From the NCBI GenBank assembly GCA_014904845.1, contig MU119442.1:1-64000 (forward strand): a DNA stretch of 64,000 nt, read 5' to 3'. The stretch comes from Acephala macrosclerotiorum. Its lineage: Eukaryota; Ascomycota; Leotiomycetes; Helotiales; Mollisiaceae. This document shows, in pieces, positions 55,291 through 64,000 of this stretch (positions are counted from its first letter, which is position 1; each line of letters opens with the position of its first letter). The translations under genes and the position numbers were made by a program. The notes under the pieces are model-generated. The model was not told the DNA's origin. It searched no databases and saw only the letters and a list, made by a program, of their open reading frames with translations.

Positions 55291-56849
55291 CGTGTCAATA
55301 TCGGGAACGTTTTCCTGTGTGTTCTCGTGCGCGTTGACAGTTGATGCAGTAGGAATCCCCACAACAAGAAGCAATGAATACGTCAGAGCCGCGCCGTAGG
55401 ACGCAATGGCTTTTGCTACTTGGTGGGATCTCCTGTGCCACGCGAGTATGGAAGCCGAGATACCTAAGTGATCGGAAATCCGTCATTATGGAGAGTACAC
55501 TCCGCAATGCCTACTAATACATCAGATGGAGAATTAATAATTACAACAGAAAGGGTTCATTGGTAATGGATCTGCTGGGGTTGAGTATAGTGACGATTTA
55601 TACGTACTTTGAGGGCCGACTCTCCGATTGGTCTTCGAAGAGACGAAAGAACGACAATGACATCACTTTACACTTCACCGCAACCTCCCCACACGCTGGC
55701 CGAAGACTGCTACCTGTGCGGATCATGGACGGACAGGTGATCAGGGACGCTAGGGGCAAAGCAATTCAAATACAGTCGACATAAATAGTATACTGTAGCG
55801 CATTTCCATTTTGGAGAGAATAAACGCCGTTTCCGCAGTCGTCCCAATGTCTTGGAAGGCCAGAAGATTGCTTGAAGGGGACCCGTGCGTATGATATAGC
55901 TTCTGGCGTAACAGCTAGAAAAGGAGGCATGGCCGGACTTGGAGCCAACGCCTAGATGGAAAGCCTAAAATGCTCCAAAAATTGCTACAGTAGAATCGAG
56001 CCACACCCGGTCAAATAAAAGCCAGAAGTGAAGTGAAGAACAGAATTGGAGGAAGGTCCATAATCGGGGCCGAGCTCTTTCCTGATGGCTGATCACCGCA
56101 GATAACCAGTTGCGGCAGAGGGACGATCCCTTCGAGTCCACATTATCGAAGCGAATCCACAAAATTGAGGACCTACCGCTACTCATCACTTTAAAGCGCG
56201 TCAAGAATGACGTTGAAATAGGAATGTGTTGCTCGCTTAGTGGGAAAGTAGGTGTGGCCGTCAAATTTTGTAGTTCGAGTGGAAGCAGAATATGAGAGCA
56301 TAGGGATGGCATGCTGGCAGAATGAATTTGGACAGCAGGAAAGGCCGCCGAGTGAAACCAAAGACTCCAGATGAATTCAGCATCAGATAGAGGATGGGAA
56401 ACGCGAATAAGCGGAACACATAAGGAACACACTGCCTTGAAACTTGACCCACGTTCTTGCAGCCCTAGCTATTGATGCAAATGAGTTGTCATTTTAACTA
56501 TTGCGGCAGAAGCTTTGAAATGCTAAAAATCATGTTGAGTGGTAGTTGGAGGGTCCAAGGCAGGTATTCCATGGGGAAGTTCGTTTAAACTAGCCCTGTG
56601 ACTTCTCAAATCCGATCCCTGTAGACTTCGGGCGAATTCCCCAAACCGTTCCGAAGTTTTAAGATCAATCGCGCAGTCGAGTGACAGTGGTGTAAGAAGC
56701 CAAGTAGCGCTGATAGAAGCTTCTCCACCACGCAAGTGTTGCAACTGCCGACAGGTTGAGGAACAGAGCTGTTGAATCTATATCAAAGGTCCGCGGATAC
56801 TTTTGTGTGATTGTTTCCCGGAACTGTTGGATGTTGCTTGTGCCTTGAT
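55291..56849. other. Intergenic, no gene recognised
   Basis: 1.5 kb with only short, motif-free frames on both strands. The right end is 3' flank of the next minus-strand gene. Confidence 0.3.
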
Positions 56850-59800
56850 TCAGTGACTGCGGAGAAGTCTGAAGGTCGAATTAAATCGCACCTCACGTTT
56901 CTTTGGTCGGACAGCATAACCACAAAACTGTCTTTGATCCACCCTCTCAGCTAACGTATCAACAGCCTTCAGTGTTCCGTGTCGCTTAGTCTGTCGCCTT
57001 TGGGCCTCCGAGATCTCATCACACTCTATATCCTCCCAGTCCAAGTTGTCGTCATCGAATTCAACATTCTCCCTGGCGGGGTGGTATAGCTTCCCATCAG
57101 AATTCGTACTCGGGTTCGCCTTTTCCACAACTTTCGGCTCATTTTCTTTCCCGTTCTTTAAGGACGCGGACCGCTGCTGTCCAAGTTGAGACGAAACACC
57201 CATTGATTTGACACCAGATGTTTGGGGATTAAGAGTTATTGGCGGTAAGCGCACCATGATCGGCGAACCATTCAGTACTTTATCATTCTCAGTCAGATAA
57301 TTCGGATATCTGAAACCTTTAAAAGGTACTCGTGTGCCATAGTTAAGAAATTTCCTATCGTCTAGTTGGCGATTGTCGTCTTCCCTTTTCTCAGGCAACT
57401 CGCCCAGCGTTGCTCCACTAGCGAAAAAGCTCGATTTGATCCTTGTCCTTGAAGCATCCAGCTCCCCCGGCGGGCGTTCCCCTCGTGGATTAGATGGACT
57501 AAGTCGCCCAGGAGTATTGAAGGAAAAAAACCTTCGACCCTGCTGATAGTCTGCTAGTCGCAGCTCTTCCAGAGAGAAATTTTGGTATTCGGATATGGAA
57601 TTTAAACTCTGGAAGCAGTTTTGCAATGTGGGGTCCGCCTGGTCCTTTTCTGTATACCATAATAAAGGAAAGGATCTAGTACCCCGGCACTCCTCGCCTG
57701 GCCGTCCTGAAGCCTTAGACGACTCAAACCCGGAGATACTTTTTGTTGATGTCTCGAACGAAGGACTTGTCGATACTGTAACAGGTTTATTGGATGACGT
57801 TGTCAAGCTTCCAAATAGCGGGCTTGGCGGTATGGTACCATGTAATTTCGGCTCCACCGTAACGCTTGTAGACGGAGGGCGCTGAAAAATAGAAACTTCA
57901 GATGCTTGTTCTTTCAGTGGTGGAGAAGGCGGAAGCACTTTGTCGGTGTTGGCGGCTACTCCAGGCCCGAAGTCGGAGGACTGATTGAGGATGGCATTGG
58001 CGCCTGGGTGTTGGAGGAGGCGTTCGATGATCTTGTTGGTGTAGAGTGTTAATGCTCTGTTCTGGTCCTTTGCAGACTCCAGCTCAGCTTTTAAGCGATT
58101 GTAGTTGTCATGGTTGCTAGGATGCCATTTGGGTGCTGAGCTGGCATGACTGTCATGGTTGTCATTCCGCTTGGTAATCACGGTCTCGTTGGAGAGTTCC
58201 TCATCGTCACCGTCATCCTCGTCATCTGAAGGCAGGTAGTTAGCTATATTATAAATCTGACTCTTTGGAGTTTCGGGTCACGAACCTGGAGCTTGAGTCG
58301 TTTGCGTAGCCTTCTGTACACCTGGTGGTGGTTTGTTCGAGGGTGACGTTGTAAGTCCGGACTCGCTTGAGGGAGAAATAAATAGTCTTCTATTCTCTAC
58401 GACTGTGCTCGAAACGGTCTGATGGGAGGTGTTTCCTTGGACGAAGGTACTTTGACTGCTGCTTGATGCTATCTCCTCTTGTTCCTCTCGCGAGTGTGTT
58501 ACCTTCTGTGTCGCCGATAAAAGTACTCCCTTTACAGTCAGAATAAGCCGGACTAGCTCAGGCAACTCCGATGAGGAAGAAATATTCAGCGAATTCAGTT
58601 GCCGCTCGATCAGATGAACAACGGGAAGCAGGTCAGGTTCTTGTTCAAGCCGGAGTCGAAGGTTATGTACCCCAGGAAGGGGCCCAGAAAGGTGCCGAGC
58701 TCGCCATTGGTCGATATATTGGGAGACTTTTGGCCGTAAGATAAATTGTGCCCAGGAGGAGATATTGTCTATGATTCGGCAAAATTGGATGGCGTCCCAG
58801 ATCTTGCAAAGGGATCCTTCCCAAATGCATTTCATTTGCTACAATTATTAGCTGCAAAAGAGGAGAGAGAGACCGGAAAAGTTGGGCTTTGTGAATACGT
58901 ACATGATCTCGCTGGTTGTTGCTGGAGGGACAGGAGTAAGCAAGCCATACCTTAGTATCCCCTCCGACACATGTCACCACCACAATCGGTGGAATATGTT
59001 GACTATTTTTTGTGATCTCTGCAAATTTGGCTAGGTTCTCCATCATGCATAAAGCTGTGGATGATGCATTTGCTGCCTGACGGTATACCTCTGTAGCTAG
59101 TTCGTTGTTGTTCCTTTGTTTGTGTCTCTTTAATTCGATCACTGCGAATGGGAAACATAGCAGATGATGCGGCGGTATGAGTTCGCCAGCTTTACCTGGT
59201 TTCATTTTCTCTGCAAGACGCTTTGCAACGGCAGATGTTGCTGTTGAACTCATTCCATTCTCCCTCAAGTGGGAAAGGGTCTCAACGGTAAAATTCTGGA
59301 TGAAGTCGTCTTTCCAAAAGCCGTAGGTGTTGTAGCGCTGGGAATCATAGACTGGGAATCCACAATAAATGTCTGGTTTTGGGATTGTGGGCAAAGGGGT
59401 ACGAAGTACATTCAATCTCCGGATAGAATGAGCTTCATCCCACAGTTCTTCCCCATCGCTTGTGCAAGCAATATGCGTCATGCTGCTGATGCTGAATCGA
59501 GGGAAACTGTGTATAGGTCAATGTTTTATTTCTTCAATTGCGATTTCTTAGATGTGACATGCCTATTCGATAACGGTTCCCTCCTTGGGACAGCATCATT
59601 TCTCTCTTTGAAGACTGTGTTACAGAACAAATGTTGCCATTTAGGTTCCAAACAGAGATCATCTCGCAGTCTCTGTGCTCCATCTGAGAGGTTCTTCGCC
59701 GTATCGATAAAATAGCGCAGCTTCTTGTGCTCCCACTTTTCCATATTATCGTCATCTCTATATGCAGATTTTGGGATATCATCGTAGCGGTGGCCGTTGG

Positions 59801-60062
59801 CGACATCTCGGATAAGAAACGCATCAAAATCCAAGACACCCTCTCGTACAATGTTGACATGAGCCGGCAAAGCTTCTGCAGCGTCGTCATCGACCACAGC
59901 TATGTCGTAGAATATTCCGTGGGCATTGAGACTGTTGAGGCTAATTTTCTGCTTCCTGGGTGTCGACATCTTCGAGGAAATGAACTTGATGGAAAGTTCT
60001 AGCACGATTCGACGGATAGAAGGGGACAGAGCCTTGCGGGACATCAGCTCCGGTTGCGCCAT
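56850..60062 (-). CDS. Fungal PD-(D/E)XK-like domain joined to an acidic coiled-coil protein
   Basis: Reading from ATG near 60062 or 59967, an N-terminal exon (to about 59570) contains LNAHGIFYD. The next exon (about 59495-58903) has DEAHSIRRL, PKPDIYCGFPVYD, LPFAVIELKRHK-like text (FPFAVIELKRHKQRN), QAANASSTALCMMENLAKFA and IPPIVVVTCVGGDTKVWLAY. The E-x-K in IELK and an upstream Asp suggest a PD-(D/E)XK nuclease-like fold. A 64-nt intron (58902-58839) leads to MKCIWEGSLCKIWDAIQFCRI, then Ser/Thr-rich sequence. A further intron (about 58288-58226, GTTCGT..TTCAG) joins DDEDDGDDEELSNE and a coiled coil with ALTLYTNKIIERLLQH, as in another fungal family, and FSLEELRLADYQQGRR. The second to fourth exons are continuous in frame. 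The join between exons 1 and 2 is uncertain. Confidence 0.55.
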
Positions 60063-60628
60063 AGCGGCTCGAGTCGGTTTCAGGTTAAGCGACCACTGGC
60101 TGTATCTGGAATCCGGGACCGCATGGCCCTGGGCTTACCAACCGAGTACTTCGTACAGTCGTGAAACGAGGACTCTCGTTTCATACTAGCCCCGATGCCG
60201 AAAATGCGCCGGCTAGGATCTGCGCCGCATGTCCGTCTTGACGATTCGACGACCCTGGAAGGAGACAAAGGCCTTCATCATGATTTGCAGGTAGCTCTTG
60301 AATGCCCTCCGCATTTCTAGACTTCTGGGAGACTAACAGCAAATTCTCAAACGTATGGAACGACTAAACGGCCTTCACTTTCTCGCAAAGATTCAAATCA
60401 GTTATCATGCCATTCCATTCGCTGTGCAGTAGTTTTCTATCTCACATACTTAATGCTGTTTTGCAGATCCACCGATCGTAAATCTCGCCCACAACTGAAC
60501 GATTCGGATACCAAATCCTCTCAATTCATGCATCTCATATTGACCCAAGAAAAAAATTCCGCCGGTATGCCCCCGCACTTACCACCAAGAAATTCGCAAA
60601 CAAAAACAGGGCCCGTCTATTAACCCCC
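60063..60628. other. Intergenic, nothing recognised
   Basis: Upstream region of the chimeric gene. No motif-bearing frame. Confidence 0.3.
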
Positions 60629-61080
60629 TCATCCCTCTCCAGTCTCCTTCATTCTCTTATCCAACGGCCACGTCCCGATGGGCCATTTAAACATGTGTCT
60701 CTTGACATTCACAAACCCCGCCTGCTCCATTAACTCCTAGCTATCCTCCGCAATCTTAAAACTCTTCCCAAACTTATCCCCACATTCCCACGCCAGGCCC
60801 AACTCTCGAAACTCGTGCCAGCTATACTCCCATCCTCACTCTTCGGAATCACAGCCTGTTCAAACCAGCCCCCGGTTTTAGATGTTCTTTGATTTCGGAG
60901 TAGAGGGAGGTGTAGTCGGCGACGGAACCGTAGAGGGAGCGCGGGCGGATGAAATCGAAGGATTCTTTACAGAAAGTCTAAGGTTCTGTGAAATCGTCGA
61001 TTTGGAACTCTAGGTTGGAAGGCAGGTTGCAGGTACGGAAAGGCAGAGGATATGTTGAAGCCCAAACCAACATATGATTT
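60629..61080 (-). pseudogene. SAM-dependent methyltransferase (LaeA/UMTA-like) relic
   Basis: The minus strand reads NLPSNLEFQIDDFTEP, then TAG where Trp is usual, TF, FDFIRPRSLYGSVADY, LYSEIKEHLKPG, one frame change, WFEQAVIPKSEDGS, another frame change, and GDKFGKSFKIAED, MEQAGFVNVKRHMFKWPIGTWPLDKRMKE. These are the middle and C-terminal blocks of fungal class I methyltransferases related to LaeA. The N-terminal SAM-binding part (ExGxGTG) is absent. Stops and frameshifts are numerous, so it is a dead fragment. Confidence 0.75.
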
Positions 61081-61162
61081 GCTTGAAGGGAAGGAGACTG
61101 CCTTGAGCCGGAAACATTTGCCTCTGACCAAGCTCAGATGACCATGTTGTCTCCCACTAGCT

Positions 61163-62044
61163 TCACCACTCTCCCCACCATTTGCTGCGCGTTCTTTCTA
61201 TTTCTAGTTCTTCAGGATAGGGGTCGAGCAATGAAAGAAGAATACCTTGCCATTCGCTCCTAGTAAGATTTCCCAACCACGCAGATGTGTATTCCCAGTA
61301 AGAGGGATACCAGCCCGAAAACTCCCAATCAATGATTCCAACTATCTGATCCCCACGAATTAAGATGTTGAACGGATTCAAATCGCAATGTGTGAAAACT
61401 GGGGATGGCCATAGGCCATCCTGTTTAACAACCATAGCTTTGATGTCGTCGGCGTCTTTTGCGGTGACGTCGTCGCCTATCTGTGTTGGTTCAAGATTAT
61501 TCCTCAGCCAGCGGTGAAAGTCTTGGATAGTCTTGAAAGGTCCAAAGCGCGGGGTGCCGTGTGGTAGGCGGGAATCGTACAGGGAGCCACCAACGCAGCT
61601 CTCTACTCCTGTATTAGGCGGGGGCTCTAAAGCTCGAAGCTCTTGGATCATATGCTTTAGCTGAGAGAAAATTTTCCCAAGAGATTCTTTGGATAAGTTC
61701 CGCCAGGCACCCGCCAAAGTCTCGCCTTGGATTCGCTCCATGACGATATACGCTCTGTTCCTGTGGAGAAAAGAGCAATAAACTTTGGGAACAGGAATCG
61801 AGGTATTTCGAGCGACATAACTCATCGTCACAGCTTCTGTAAGGTGTACTGAATATCCCGTTTTGAGGATTTTATGCTTGGAGATTGGCACGCAGGGCCC
61901 ATCCCGATTAAAGAACTTCGCTGTGGTATGAAGTGCTAGACGAGTTAAGAACCGACGAAGGTATGTGTTATTGATTGCCAAGGCTTCGCTGCCTTCATGC
62001 TGGGCTTCATAATTGTTCGCAGGATTAAAATAAGGATTTGCCAT
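61163..62044 (-). CDS. APH-family (aminoglycoside phosphotransferase-like) kinase
   Basis: An intact single-exon protein of 293 residues. It has the hallmarks of the APH/choline-kinase fold: an N-lobe ending in YIVMERIQGETL (about 99-110), the catalytic loop THCDLNPFNILI (His219, Asp221, Asn226) and the metal-binding IIDWEFSGWYP (Asp239). Such genes are numerous in filamentous fungi, and their substrates are mostly unknown small hydroxylated molecules; resistance to aminoglycosides is not implied. The start ATG at 62044 is the first in frame and is followed by a normal N-terminus. Intact although surrounded by gene relics. Confidence 0.9.
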   Translation of the reverse strand: MANPYFNPANNYEAQHEGSEALAINNTYLRRFLTRLALHTTAKFFNRDGPCVPISKHKILKTGYSVHLTEAVTMSYVARNTSIPVPKVYCSFLHRNRAYIVMERIQGETLAGAWRNLSKESLGKIFSQLKHMIQELRALEPPPNTGVESCVGGSLYDSRLPHGTPRFGPFKTIQDFHRWLRNNLEPTQIGDDVTAKDADDIKAMVVKQDGLWPSPVFTHCDLNPFNILIRGDQIVGIIDWEFSGWYPSYWEYTSAWLGNLTRSEWQGILLSLLDPYPEELEIERTRSKWWGEW

Positions 62045-62159
62045 CGCGAGTGCAATATTTATCGAGCTGTGAGGGTTGTAGGAAACGGACCTCGTGGTGA
62101 AGAAACGAACTGCAGAGGGCTTACAAATGAGTAAAAGAGCAGTAAAGTGTACATTAGGG

Positions 62160-62660
62160 TTAGCAGACGCACCGTATTCTTGGCGTATCTAAATAACGCA
62201 TTATCTCACTAACATACTCTCCTCCTGCTGGAAATTCCGCCTTGTGCTGTTCCTCGCTGTGTCTTCCGACTTCGATATCCTCGGAAAGCGCGATCACTTG
62301 GGAGTCTGCGTGGAGGCTTTCTTGTCCGATGGCGGAGGCGTCAAAGGCGCGTCTACAAATCTTAAAAAGGGGGTAATACGGTAGTTGTCCTTCAGAAGAG
62401 TTTGTGATCAGTATCATCGAGTGCTGGTAGCATACTCGTAGAGGTACACGGTATGAAACGGAACGGATCGCCAGGAACAGGGAAACGGCCGTATGGTGAG
62501 AGGTTCGAGATCGAAACGGCGCCTGCTTGGTTAATGGCGTTGATATTGATATTGCCGGGAATCCATGATTCTTTGTGGTAGAATCCAAGTGATGCGATCA
62601 AGACGATGGCTAGGCAGGTGACTTTTCCAAATCGTGATCGATGGCTGGAGCTGGTCTGAA
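62160..62660 (-). pseudogene. N-terminal fragment of a secreted alpha/beta hydrolase (tripeptidyl-peptidase-like)
   Basis: The frame from about 62655 to 62392 reads a hydrophobic anchor (TCLAIVLIASLGFY), then PYGRFPVPGDPFRFIPCTS and MLPALDD. This resembles the segment that precedes the catalytic domain in fungal TAP-like alpha/beta hydrolases (usual text: FPCT..PPLDDPDP). Nothing of the catalytic domain (GxSxG, Asp, His) follows: the next open stretch (62390-62160) has EYVSEIMRYLDTP and no family match. No start codon is visible upstream of an apparent acceptor at about 62655. It is a truncated remnant. Confidence 0.45.
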
Positions 62661-63130
62661 AGTTTGTACGTTATAACGACCTCAGAATTCCTATAGGTGG
62701 TCAACCTGAATCTGCATGCAGGGAAGTGAAGCTTTAATCGGCTCTCTATGCCTTTGACGATAGTTAAAGGTATTCCGCTAGGGGAAAATGGTTTACCTTG
62801 AGGTTACGTAATAAAACGTGATATTTGTGGCACGTTTTTGCGCCAAGGTTTTGCCAAGAAACGCCAAGATGTGTCGCTTTTGGCACTTAGCGCTCCCGTA
62901 GTTTAAAGCTCTCTATAAAGCTCCCCGTAGAGCAGCTCCAGCCCCACGTGGGGGGGGTTGTAGGGGGGGAACGCCCCTACTCGCGCCGGCGGAGCCGGTG
63001 CGATTAAAAGCTTTATATTATTTCAAAGTTCGAGTCGTCAAAGGCAGGGCACGGCGCGAGGTACGAGGGACGTCCCACTATAAAAGTAGCTGCGCTGCCT
63101 CCGTAGAGTAGATTGGCTCAAAAGTGAGTA
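62661..63130. repeat. G-rich and GC-hairpin repeat segment
   Basis: 62820-62890 contains several direct/inverted copies of gCCAAGa (tgccaagaaacgccaagat). 62935-63005 holds ccccacgtggggggggttgt, a G7 run, aacgcccctac, and the hairpin CGCCGGCGGAGCCGGTGCG. The G/C-run structure resembles the hairpins in the tandem repeat at 6356-6990. No gene. Confidence 0.45.
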
Positions 63131-63590
63131 GATGGCGCTAGTAGCTAGCATGGCACGTGAGCCAGCTAGCCTCAGAGTCAAATTCCGACTTCAACTTTCG
63201 ATGGCCAGGGCAACTTGAGAATATTAAGATAACCCAATTTTCCTCAGTCTATGGTCGTATGTGAAAGGAACAAGCATTATTTAAACTCTATTATACAAAA
63301 CCTTTTTGACTGCCAAACTTCCTGGCAATCTGATTGGCCCAATGTCTTTGGAGCCGAGATTTAGATTGCCGCTTTTCGAGTCGAAAAAGTCCAGCACTTC
63401 GGATTGGTTTCGCATTGCTCATCTGCATTTCGTTCTCCTTTGCAAGCTCCTTTCTTTTGCTCACTCTTTTTCGCGCGTTTTAGCTCAATCTGTTCTTTGG
63501 CTTTGATCTCAGCATGCCCCTAGTTGCCTCAATCCATATCACGACAAGTACTTAAACGCATCGTAAAAACATATGGAAGGGTTTTCGCCA
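63131..63590. other. Intergenic with second copy of a dispersed repeat
   Basis: 63237-63263 duplicates 52602-52628 in the same orientation. The 66-codon frame at 63306 has no motif. Composition shifts to A+T-rich at about 63590. Confidence 0.35.
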
Positions 63591-64000
63591 ATATAAGTAG
63601 TATAATAAGTAGCATATATCGTACAAACGATACAAATCGAAAAAAGAATATAAATATTCGCAAATCATAATAATTATAATTTTTATACGTTTATATTTAA
63701 TTAATATAATAATAAAATTAAACGAATTATTTATTTTATTTAAATTATTTAATTTGTTTATATTATTTATAATTAATTTAAAAAACTTAAAATTAAAATT
63801 TTTATTTTTTCGAATTATTATTTTTTTAAAAACTTTAAAATTTTAAAATATATATAATACTTATTACAATAATCGATTAAAAATAAAATTTATAAAATAC
63901 GTATATATAATATAAAAAAAAAAAAATAATATTCGAAATAAAAAAATTTAATTATAAATTAATTCGTTTTATTAATAAATTAAATTTATTCGAAATAATT
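63590..64000. repeat. AT-rich block, related to the left-end block
   Basis: Nearly pure A+T with scattered CG steps. The last ~80 bases (aaattaattcgttttattaa and on to ttaaatttattcgaaataatt) are a diverged direct copy of about 320-372. The block runs off the window. RIP-mutated repeat family inferred. Confidence 0.65.

Overview
This window is nuclear DNA of a filamentous ascomycete (Pezizomycotina; a Leotiomycete-like genome is my guess). The evidence is: short GT-AG introns of about 45-60 nt with CTAAC/CTGAC branch sites; fungus-restricted families (HET domain, Zn2Cys6 factor, RTA1, rhodopsin/PTH11-like domain, 2EXR, SnoaL-like); and a two-speed composition in which gene-bearing DNA alternates with blocks that are almost pure A+T (about 1-750, 7280-7660 and 63590-64000) and look like repeats mutated by RIP.

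Layout. 1-8.5 kb is accessory DNA: an AT-rich block, an intact IS630/Tc1-type transposon, a HET-domain gene, a small conserved fungal gene, a ~200-bp hairpin-rich tandem repeat, large inverted repeats and a second AT block. 8.5-11.5 kb (minus strand) holds an eight-exon gene that I could rebuild in frame, joining a 7-TM rhodopsin-like domain to an FucP-type MFS sugar transporter. 13-19 kb has a deleted transposon, a broken heme-thiolate peroxidase gene, and a broken gene with two caspase-like domains in tandem, the first lacking both catalytic residues. A ~110-bp minisatellite lies at 19.3-20.0 kb. 20.5-42.2 kb is the conserved core: CM1/centrosomin-motif protein, a P/Q-rich protein, a DUF1992 mitochondrial protein, a Zn2Cys6 regulator, an RTA1-family 7-TM protein, an aldo/keto reductase, Vps60 (ESCRT-III), the SIT4/PP6-associated SAPS subunit and an acidic protein. 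42.6-64 kb is again accessory: relics of a P450, 2EXR protein, catalase-family peroxidase, C2H2 zinc finger, methyltransferase and alpha/beta hydrolase are interspersed with intact SnoaL-like, two SDR, a copia-gag-like, a nuclease-like/coiled-coil chimera and an APH-type kinase gene, ending in a G-rich hairpin repeat and an AT block.

How it fits together. The core genes do ordinary cell biology (endosomal sorting, phosphatase control, spindle-pole/microtubule organisation, mitochondria). The right side looks like the remains of a secondary-metabolism neighbourhood (P450, SnoaL, SDRs, methyltransferase). Many of the broken genes on the right carry TGG-to-TAG changes, which is what CpA-to-TpA mutation on the opposite strand (RIP) would produce. 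Exon structures were assigned by eye from splice signals and frame continuity; family names rest on remembered motifs, not on a search.
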